This document shows, one piece after another, positions 7,927-12,816 of a stretch of DNA of 12,816 nt. Below the pieces are notes generated by a model, which had not been told where the DNA came from, searched no databases, and saw only the letters and a program-made list of their open reading frames with translations. The stretch's first letter is position 1. Every line of letters begins with the position of its first letter. The position numbers and the translations under genes are program-made. This DNA comes from Bacteroidales bacterium UBA4073 (lineage in GTDB: Bacteria > Bacteroidota > Bacteroidia > Bacteroidales > Tenuifilaceae), in contig DFYV01000168.1 in the NCBI GenBank assembly GCA_002383425.1, positions 10,544 to 23,359 on the forward strand. The letters are read 5' to 3'.

Positions 7927-8337
7927 ATGCGCAGCATACTCGTCATACTAACCATAACGCTAATCAGCCTGAATTCAGCAGCACAGATTGAACAGCTAAA
8001 AGAGACGTGCGCAGCTAACTTCCCAACCAGTTACATTAGCGATGGACAGGAATACTTTGCAACGCTTAAGCCTGACCAAACGATTGAATTCCGAACAACA
8101 TTTTACGCCGACAACACCTATAGAATATCGGCATGCACCAATGCCAAAAAAGGGAAACTGGTTTTTTTAGTTTACGATACCGAAAAGAATCTGCTTTTTA
8201 CCAATGAGAATTTTAACTATTCACTCTACTGGGATTTTCGCTTTACTTCAACCGTAACCTGCATAATTCAGGTTGATGTTAAAAACTCGCAGTTTACGCC
8301 GGGATACGTAATGCTCCTAATTGGGTACAAACCGTAA
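7927..8337 (+). CDS. Small secreted beta-rich protein of unknown function
   Basis: The 136-residue protein has a cleavable signal peptide (residues 1 to about 20, ending NSAAQ) and no lipobox, leaving about 116 residues in the periplasm or outside. The mature part alternates short polar and hydrophobic stretches (YFATLKP, IEFRTTFYA, YRISACT, GKLVFLVYD, VTCIIQVDV, YVMLLIGYK), which suggests a compact beta-sandwich. Cysteines 28, 70 and 112 are evenly spaced, and with an odd number at least one stays unpaired. I do not recognise the family; a GOLD or PPC-like fold is only a guess. It is held between the lipoprotein and the ABC transporter with gaps of 10 and 11 bp, which implies one transcript and a shared task. 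No ribosome-binding sequence is evident, as usual in Bacteroidota. Confidence 0.8.
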   Translation: MRSILVILTITLISLNSAAQIEQLKETCAANFPTSYISDGQEYFATLKPDQTIEFRTTFYADNTYRISACTNAKKGKLVFLVYDTEKNLLFTNENFNYSLYWDFRFTSTVTCIIQVDVKNSQFTPGYVMLLIGYKP

Positions 8338-8348
8338 CCTTATAATCC

Positions 8349-11300
8349 ATGAGCGAGTCGATCCTAAAAGCTCTCATGCAACTTTTCGCAATTATTGCGC
8401 GTCCTGTTTCACAGGATGAAAAGGAAAACAACGACTATGCCGATAGGCGAAAGGTTGTTGAGGAATTTCTCAGGAATCAGCTAAATATGGACCTGGTGAA
8501 GGAATACCTCAAGGTTTTTGATTACTACTACAACCTGTACCAGGAAAAACTGAGCGAGAAAAGCAAATCGAAGAAAAGAACATCCTCGAGTTCGGTTAGA
8601 GTCCTAAAAATATGCTCACAGATAAACGAAGAGTTACAGCAGCAGCAAAAATTCGTTGTGCTAATACGGCTCCTTGAATTTGTGAAACCCGAGGTAGGTG
8701 AGGTTACCGAACAGGAGATGGCTTTCATTAGCACTGTTGCAGAAACCTTTAATATACCCGATAACGAATTCCAAAACTTAAAGGATTTTGTGCTTTCCGA
8801 TTTTGACTCAGTGTCACCACACCAAAACATTCTGCTGATCAACGACATGCCGAATTCAACGAACTCTGAGATGAGGCATCTGTACGCCGAGGGGCTACAT
8901 GACCCCATAAAGATTCTTTTCGTTGAATCGGCTTACATCTTTTTCCTTCGATTTAATGGTTTACATGAGCTTTACCTGAATGGACATTTGCTGGTAAAGG
9001 ATAAGATATTTGTTTTAAACAACGGGGCATCCATACGAAATTCAAAGATTAAAGCCATATATTTCAGCGATATTGTTGGCCGATTCGTTCAGGACAAGAT
9101 AAAAGAAAAAATTATCTTCGAAGCCATTGATATTGAGTACCGTTTCAAAAATGGCAGGATTGGGCTACATACCATGTCGTTTTCTCAGGAAAGTGGGCAT
9201 TTGGTTGGAATTATAGGAGCTTCGGGCGCTGGGAAAACCACTCTACTAAACGTTTTAAATGGTAGCGAAAAACCAAACAACGGGAAAATACTCATCAATG
9301 GTATTGATATTCACAACCAGAAGGAGCTTATTGAAGGTCAAATAGGTTTTGTATCGCAGGACGATTTGCTAATTGAGGAGCTTACCGTTTACCAAAACCT
9401 CTACTTCAACGCCCGGTTGTGCTTCGACAATTACACCAATGAGCAACTTGAAGCGGTTGTAAACCAAACCTTACAGAACCTTGGCCTTTATGAGATAAAG
9501 GACATGCGGGTTGGTTCCCCCCTAAATAAAAAGATAAGCGGAGGGCAGCGAAAGAGGCTGAACATTGCCCTGGAACTTATAAGAGAGCCAGCCATCCTTT
9601 TTCTCGATGAGCCAACATCGGGATTGAGCTCACGGGATTCAGAGAATATTCTCGACCTGCTTAAAGAGCTCACACTAAAAGGGAAGTTGGTATTTGTGGT
9701 AATCCACCAACCTTCATCGGAGATTTTTAAGATGTTCGACCGGTTACTTATTCTTGACACAGGTGGATACCTCATTTACAATGGCGATCCCATTGAATCG
9801 ATCATTTACTTTAAGTCAAGAGTTCAACAGGCAAACTGGAATGAAAGTGAATGTCCCGTATGTGGCAATGTAAACCCCGAGCAAATTTTCAACATAGTTG
9901 AATCGAAGGTTCTTGATGAGTATGGAAACCCCACAAGAGCCCGAAAAATTAGTCCTACTGAATGGAACGATTACTTCAAACGATTTACCCATACAAATGC
10001 TGCACCCAACTCAGAGCCCAACTCATTACCCGAAATCCATTTCAAAATACCCCGATGGATTAAGCAGCTCCGAATTTTTGTAAAGCGTGACATTTTAAGC
10101 AAGGTGGCAAATGGCCAGTACATGGTGATCAACATATTTGAAACCCCGCTTCTTGCCTTTTTACTTGCGTATATCATTAAGTATTACAATGTTGACGTTT
10201 CAAACAAACTTGGTTACACGCTTTTGGAGAACAGCAACCTTCCGGTTTACCTTTTCATGGCCGTTATCGTAGGAATATTTGTAGGATTAACCGTTAGTGC
10301 TGAAGAAATTATAAAAGATAGAAAGATTCTTAAACGTGAAGCATTCCTTAACCTAAGCTGGTCGAGTTACCTAATGTCGAAGGTAGCAATACTCCTTGGA
10401 ATATCGGCCTTTCAGGCTTTGATGTTTGTACTGATTGGTAACAGCATAATGGAAATCAGGGGTATGTACTTTGAATACTGGCTGGTACTGTTCAGTACAT
10501 GGTTCTCTGCAAACATTATGGGGCTGGTAATATCCGACAGTTTCAAAACGGTAGTAACCATCTACATCCTTATTCCATTCCTCGTTATACCCCAGCTTAT
10601 CCTCAGCGGTATAATTGTTAAGTACGAAAAGCTTAACCCCACCATCTCATCACCAAGCAACATTCCCATCTACGGCGAGCTTATAGTATCGCGTTGGGCT
10701 TATGAAGCCCTTGCCGTATATCAATTTAAGGAAAACAGGTACATGAAACCCCTTTACCGGTACGATGAAGCCATGAGCTTATCGGACTACAAGCGCAACT
10801 ACTGGCTTAAGTCGATTCAGAACAAGGTGGATTTTTGCATTCGGAACTTCGAAAACGTAGAAAAAAAGGCGGAGATAAACAATGCACTTGAGTTGATTAA
10901 GAATGAGTTGGTTAAAGAAATGACAGCCCCAAGAACATCGCACTTAATATTTAACAAATATACCCAGCTAACTCCCGAAGAAGTTAGCATAGATGTTCTT
11001 AAGGAACTTAACGAATTTTTAGAGCGAGTCCGTAAACACTATGTTAAGCTCTACAATAAGGCAAGTGCCGAAAAGGACATCTACATCAACTCGTTTCAGC
11101 ATAGCCAACCCGATGGCCAACAGCTCTTTATAGAGCTAAAAAGACGTTACCATAATGAGACCCTAAGTGAATTTGTGCGAAACTCAGGCGAGGTTGAACG
11201 AATCATTGAGTATAAGAACAGGTTAATCCAAAAGATTGACCCCATTTACCAGTTCCCTGATTCGAAATTCCTTAGAGCTCACTTTTACGCTCCTGTAAAA

Positions 11301-11450
11301 CCTTTTTTTGGCAACTATGCCGGAACACTTTGGGTTAATGTTGTTGTTATTTGGATATCGAGTATTCTGATGTACCTGATACTATATTATCGGCTACTGA
11401 AACGATTCCTTGAATGGCTGGAGAATTTGGGAGGCGAATCGGAGGGTTGA
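8349..11450 (+). CDS. ABCG-like ATPase-permease fusion with TerB-like N-terminus and large TM5-TM6 insertion
   Basis: The 1033-residue half-transporter has nucleotide-binding domain first and membrane domain second, the ABCG order. Residues 1-150 are all helical and resemble TerB domains (KFVVLIRLLEFVKP near 101-114). A short beta-rich part (about 195-245) precedes the ATPase: Walker A GASGAGKT 290-297, Q-loop Q337, signature ISGGQ 396-400, Walker B ending LFLDE 417-421, D-loop SGLSSRD 424-430, H-loop H453. All residues needed for ATP hydrolysis are present. A CPVCG motif sits at 502-506. Membrane segments fall near 595-612, 630-648, 676-698, 706-727, 734-756 and 990-1014 (ABC-2 type). About 230 charged, helical residues separate TM5 from TM6, where ABCG proteins have some 60-70; by ABCG topology they face the periplasm. 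The protein probably works as a dimer. It ends the three-gene cluster. Substrate unknown; membrane export or lipid movement is inference. Confidence 0.92.
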   Translation: MSESILKALMQLFAIIARPVSQDEKENNDYADRRKVVEEFLRNQLNMDLVKEYLKVFDYYYNLYQEKLSEKSKSKKRTSSSSVRVLKICSQINEELQQQQKFVVLIRLLEFVKPEVGEVTEQEMAFISTVAETFNIPDNEFQNLKDFVLSDFDSVSPHQNILLINDMPNSTNSEMRHLYAEGLHDPIKILFVESAYIFFLRFNGLHELYLNGHLLVKDKIFVLNNGASIRNSKIKAIYFSDIVGRFVQDKIKEKIIFEAIDIEYRFKNGRIGLHTMSFSQESGHLVGIIGASGAGKTTLLNVLNGSEKPNNGKILINGIDIHNQKELIEGQIGFVSQDDLLIEELTVYQNLYFNARLCFDNYTNEQLEAVVNQTLQNLGLYEIKDMRVGSPLNKKISGGQRKRLNIALELIREPAILFLDEPTSGLSSRDSENILDLLKELTLKGKLVFVVIHQPSSEIFKMFDRLLILDTGGYLIYNGDPIESIIYFKSRVQQANWNESECPVCGNVNPEQIFNIVESKVLDEYGNPTRARKISPTEWNDYFKRFTHTNAAPNSEPNSLPEIHFKIPRWIKQLRIFVKRDILSKVANGQYMVINIFETPLLAFLLAYIIKYYNVDVSNKLGYTLLENSNLPVYLFMAVIVGIFVGLTVSAEEIIKDRKILKREAFLNLSWSSYLMSKVAILLGISAFQALMFVLIGNSIMEIRGMYFEYWLVLFSTWFSANIMGLVISDSFKTVVTIYILIPFLVIPQLILSGIIVKYEKLNPTISSPSNIPIYGELIVSRWAYEALAVYQFKENRYMKPLYRYDEAMSLSDYKRNYWLKSIQNKVDFCIRNFENVEKKAEINNALELIKNELVKEMTAPRTSHLIFNKYTQLTPEEVSIDVLKELNEFLERVRKHYVKLYNKASAEKDIYINSFQHSQPDGQQLFIELKRRYHNETLSEFVRNSGEVERIIEYKNRLIQKIDPIYQFPDSKFLRAHFYAPVKPFFGNYAGTLWVNVVVIWISSILMYLILYYRLLKRFLEWLENLGGESEG

Positions 11451-11465
11451 TACATATTTGGGGTA

Positions 11466-11511
11466 AAAGGTAAAGGGCAATCCAAACATTGCCCTTATTT
11501 TTTATACCTTT
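11466..11511. terminator. Strong nested terminator between the ABC cluster and siaBC
   Basis: The inner perfect 9-bp stem AAGGGCAAT (11473-11481) / ATTGCCCTT (11488-11496) has a 6-base loop and is followed by ATTTTTT on the plus strand, a classic intrinsic terminator for the ABC cluster 22 bp after its stop. An outer pair AAAGGTA (11466-11472) / TACCTTT (11505-11511) extends the symmetry. On the minus strand the hairpin is followed by TTTACCTTTTACC, so it may also stop siaBC transcripts, 32 bp past the siaC stop. Confidence 0.85.
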
Positions 11512-11528
11512 AATATATATTCAACAAC

Positions 11529-11909
11529 TTAATCCACAATCTGAATCATCTTGAAGGGAACTTTTATAATGGATTCGTAGTCCTCGCCTGCTTCAAGCAT
11601 ATCCTCATCATCTTCCTCGTAGTACCAGTTAATTATTACATCCTTCTGATTTTTCCTGAGAACCTCAAGTTTTTTAAAAACATCAAGGATGCACTTAGAC
11701 GATGAAGTATTAAAATACTCCAGCTGTACATTCACCACAGTATTAGGCTGAGGGTTTTTTACGTACTCATCGAGCCATTCCACAACCGGGCGATAGAATT
11801 CAATTGAATTCTCCGGGATTGAACGACCTTTTATTTCAATAACTCCAGTATTGGGATTCAGTATTACAGTCGGAGTTTTTGGCGTTCCATCGATGTTCAA
11901 TAATTCCAT
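11529..11909 (-). CDS. siaC: SiaC-family (DUF1987) regulatory phosphoprotein
   Basis: The 126-residue cytoplasmic protein has the length and layout of SiaC (formerly DUF1987): N-terminal beta strands (TPTVILNPNTGVIEIKG), the IPENSIEFYRPVVEWLDEY helix, a YFNTSSSK core and a C-terminal beta/acidic part. The threonine in NTSS is T68, the number I recall for the phospho-acceptor of P. aeruginosa SiaC. There SiaB phosphorylates SiaC, SiaA dephosphorylates it, and unphosphorylated SiaC activates the diguanylate cyclase SiaD. The fold resembles STAS anti-anti-sigma factors, and the EEDDEDMLEAGEDYE segment (98-112) is unusually acidic. The gene lies 16 bp downstream of the SiaB-like gene and is surely co-transcribed. 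No GGDEF protein or PP2C phosphatase is in the window, so the partner that reads its phosphorylation state is unknown. The family call is strong; the output is open. Confidence 0.9.
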   Translation of the reverse strand: MELLNIDGTPKTPTVILNPNTGVIEIKGRSIPENSIEFYRPVVEWLDEYVKNPQPNTVVNVQLEYFNTSSSKCILDVFKKLEVLRKNQKDVIINWYYEEDDEDMLEAGEDYESIIKVPFKMIQIVD

Positions 11910-11925
11910 AATATTGTAGTTTTAA

Positions 11926-12495
11926 TTATTCGCTTATCAAAACACTTAAGTTAAAAAATGAATACTCTTCGTTAAATGGAGTAAAGCTATAATTTAGCTT
12001 ATTACCAGTTTTCCTTGCAATGTCAATAAGTCCTAAACCGCCACCACCCTTTTCGGAAAAGGATTGATTATTCAGAACAAATTTATAAAATTCTTTTAAT
12101 TCTTCTTTGGATAGTGAATTAATCTTGTCAATTTTTTCTTTAAGAGCTATGCCTTTATCGACACGAACCATGTTTCCGGTTGCAATCCTGAATCCATCCT
12201 TGGTTTTGGATAGAATAAACGCACCAGTTTTGGGACTATTTTCCCTTGAAGGTACTTTATCAACATGGTGAAAAAGATTTTGGAGGCATTCAACTAACAC
12301 GTTGTATAGTTTTTTCCGAACCAGGTTTTCAACCGTTTCATGTAAGAGTTTTGCTTCAACCAAACCGAGGGTATCTGCAATGATGTTTGCATTAATCTCA
12401 CCCTTGTAGGCAACTATAATATCGCCGCTCTGCATACTTGCGTAGCATTTGGAGATAAAATCGCTCGTGGACTTGTTTGGGCTAAACTCAAGCAA
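11926..12495 (-). CDS. siaB: SiaB-family protein kinase (GHKL-like), TTG start
   Basis: The 189-residue cytoplasmic protein matches the SiaB kinase family (DUF6272), GHKL-type ATPases related to the anti-sigma kinases RsbW/SpoIIAB. An N-box is seen in LVECLQNLFHH, with E69 and N73 in the catalytic and Mg2+-binding positions. A glycine-rich ATP-lid/G-box reads KGGGGLGLIDIARK at 149-162. The expected role is transfer of phosphate to T68 of the adjacent SiaC. The reading frame opens at TTG (12493-12495); an in-frame TAA two codons upstream excludes any longer form, and the first in-frame ATG is codon 21. Starting there would remove the helix (FISKCYASM) that precedes the first strand in this family, so I prefer TTG. 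A well formed promoter lies about 20 bases upstream. In P. aeruginosa SiaB is opposed by the phosphatase SiaA, not seen here. No membrane or sensor domain is fused, so the input signal must come from elsewhere. Confidence 0.87.
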   Translation of the reverse strand: MLEFSPNKSTSDFISKCYASMQSGDIIVAYKGEINANIIADTLGLVEAKLLHETVENLVRKKLYNVLVECLQNLFHHVDKVPSRENSPKTGAFILSKTKDGFRIATGNMVRVDKGIALKEKIDKINSLSKEELKEFYKFVLNNQSFSEKGGGGLGLIDIARKTGNKLNYSFTPFNEEYSFFNLSVLISE

Positions 12496-12518
12496 TGCTT
12501 ATGTGATTATCATTTAAA

Positions 12519-12551
12519 CAAATATAGTATAATTTTAAATGAATATTGCAA
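12519..12551 (-). promoter_or_regulatory. Bacteroidota promoter for siaBC
   Basis: On the minus strand TATATTTG (12526 to 12519) is an exact TAnnTTTG -7 element. CTTG, a 3 of 4 match to the -33 TTTG, lies upstream with its TTG at 12551-12549 and 22 bp between. Transcription would start near 12512-12516, giving a leader of about 20 bases before the TTG start codon at 12495, and this supports that start. Confidence 0.6.
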
Positions 12552-12655
12552 GAAATCTCTTATGATTTTTAAACAAAAAGCAGCACTTTGATGTTACTAT
12601 TGGATTGTATCCACAAAGACACCCGAAGAACAAGATGGTCGCTTCGCTCCATATA

Positions 12656-12683
12656 AATTTAGAATTTAGAATTTAGAATTTGA
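12656..12683. repeat. Second block of the 7-bp tandem repeat
   Basis: Three exact AATTTAG units (12656-12662, 12663-12669, 12670-12676) are followed by AATTTGA. The unit is one of those in the block at 11-145, so the two ends of the window share a heptamer family. Here the array is shorter and more uniform. Confidence 0.8.
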
Positions 12684-12701
12684 GTCACCTCCGAAAAGTC
12701 T

Positions 12702-12788
12702 ATTTCATTGCATTTAAACCAAAAATACACATAATTGAGAGATAGCAAGATGGCACGATTGCGAGATGGCACGAGTTTACAATGAAAT
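12702..12788. repeat. 9-bp inverted repeat around a tandem duplication
   Basis: ATTTCATTG (12702-12710) is matched by its exact complement CAATGAAAT (12780-12788), 69 bp apart. The repeats bracket the 16-bp tandem duplication. The layout resembles a small non-autonomous element, but no transposase, terminal inverted repeats of known type or target-site duplication can be shown. Confidence 0.4.
12745..12776. repeat. 16-bp tandem duplication containing AGATGGCACGA
   Basis: Positions 12745-12760 and 12761-12776 agree at 14 of 16 bases; the core AGATGGCACGA (12748-12758, 12764-12774) is identical. A related CAAGATGGTCGC occurs at 12631-12642. Two copies only, so this is not a CRISPR array. Confidence 0.75.
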
Positions 12789-12816
12789 GTTCCGTAGGGA
12801 CTTAATATTGGTAGAA
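12789..12816. repeat. Hairpin element at the window edge, probably a dispersed repeat
   Basis: GTTCC (12789-12793) and GGGAC (12797-12801) form a 5-bp stem with one G-T pair around GTA, followed by TTAATATTGGTAGAA, which runs off the window. Similar CCGTAGGGAC...ATTGGTAGAA strings recur, from memory, in intergenic DNA of several Bacteroidota genomes. That recollection is not checked here. Confidence 0.4.

Larger units (their letters stand above)
12496..12816. other. Non-coding region upstream of siaBC: promoter plus clustered repeats
   Basis: I see no credible gene in these 321 bp. They hold the siaBC promoter (12519-12551), a short palindrome ATGGTCGCTTCGCTCCAT (12634-12651), a 7-bp repeat block (12656-12683), a 9-bp inverted repeat (12702-12710 with 12780-12788), a 16-bp tandem duplication (12745-12776) and a small hairpin (12789-12801). 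This density is what one expects of repeated intergenic elements rather than of regulation. Confidence 0.6.

Noticed and set aside
8528..8908. Open frame of 126 codons on the minus strand inside the ABC transporter gene
   Set aside because: Its Ser/Phe/Cys-rich translation is the antisense of the Lys/Glu-rich helical N-terminus of the transporter. No start signal or family match.
11926..12495. Anti-sigma factor kinase (RsbW/SpoIIAB) or two-component histidine kinase
   Set aside because: The GHKL fold is shared, but there is no phospho-accepting His domain. Length, the GGGGLGLIDIARK box and pairing with a SiaC/DUF1987 gene fit SiaB better.
1..12816. Genomic island, phage or insertion sequence
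   Set aside because: No transposase, integrase, tRNA, phage gene or clear change in codon use is seen; all genes fit ordinary Bacteroidota envelope and signalling functions.

Overview
The window looks like a chromosomal segment of a Bacteroidota bacterium, probably from the Bacteroidales/Marinilabiliales side; the lineage is inference. The evidence is an S9 peptidase that closely resembles the prolyl tripeptidyl peptidase of Porphyromonas gingivalis, signal peptides that end in Gln in the Bacteroidota manner, TAnnTTTG promoter elements, the lack of clear Shine-Dalgarno sequences, and an AT-rich composition. I see no tRNA, rRNA, CRISPR array, insertion sequence or prophage gene.

Layout. Positions 1-267 are non-coding, with a degenerate 7-bp tandem repeat and a weak promoter candidate. 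Next comes a large outer-membrane protein on the plus strand (268-3306) that joins a zinc-protease-like domain, a TolB-like beta-propeller and an Omp85/surface-antigen-like barrel. It runs tail to tail, with 2 bp between stop codons, into a minus-strand MATE exporter (3309-4637). Behind that lies a minus-strand prolyl tripeptidyl peptidase-like S9 enzyme (4711-6837) with its own terminator. A 170-bp divergent spacer separates it from a plus-strand three-gene cluster: a lipoprotein (7008-7916), a small secreted protein (7927-8337) and a 1033-residue ABCG-like transporter with unusual extra domains (8349-11450). The gaps are 10 and 11 bp and the cluster ends at a strong terminator. Converging on it is a minus-strand pair encoding a SiaC-type regulatory phosphoprotein (11529-11909) and a SiaB-type kinase (11926-12495). 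The last 320 bp are non-coding: a good promoter for siaBC, more of the same 7-bp repeat, and a cluster of other repeats.

How the genes fit together. Most of the window serves the cell envelope: outer-membrane assembly or proteolysis, periplasmic peptide degradation, drug or metabolite export, and an ABC export or envelope-remodelling unit with two dedicated envelope partners. The siaBC pair is a phosphorylation-based partner switch. In Pseudomonas aeruginosa the same pair controls a diguanylate cyclase, but neither that cyclase nor the SiaA phosphatase is in view, so the output here is unknown.

The points most worth following are the 1033-residue transporter with its roughly 230-residue TM5-TM6 insertion and two co-transcribed envelope proteins, the protease-propeller-barrel fusion, and the siaBC module with its phospho-acceptor threonine conserved.
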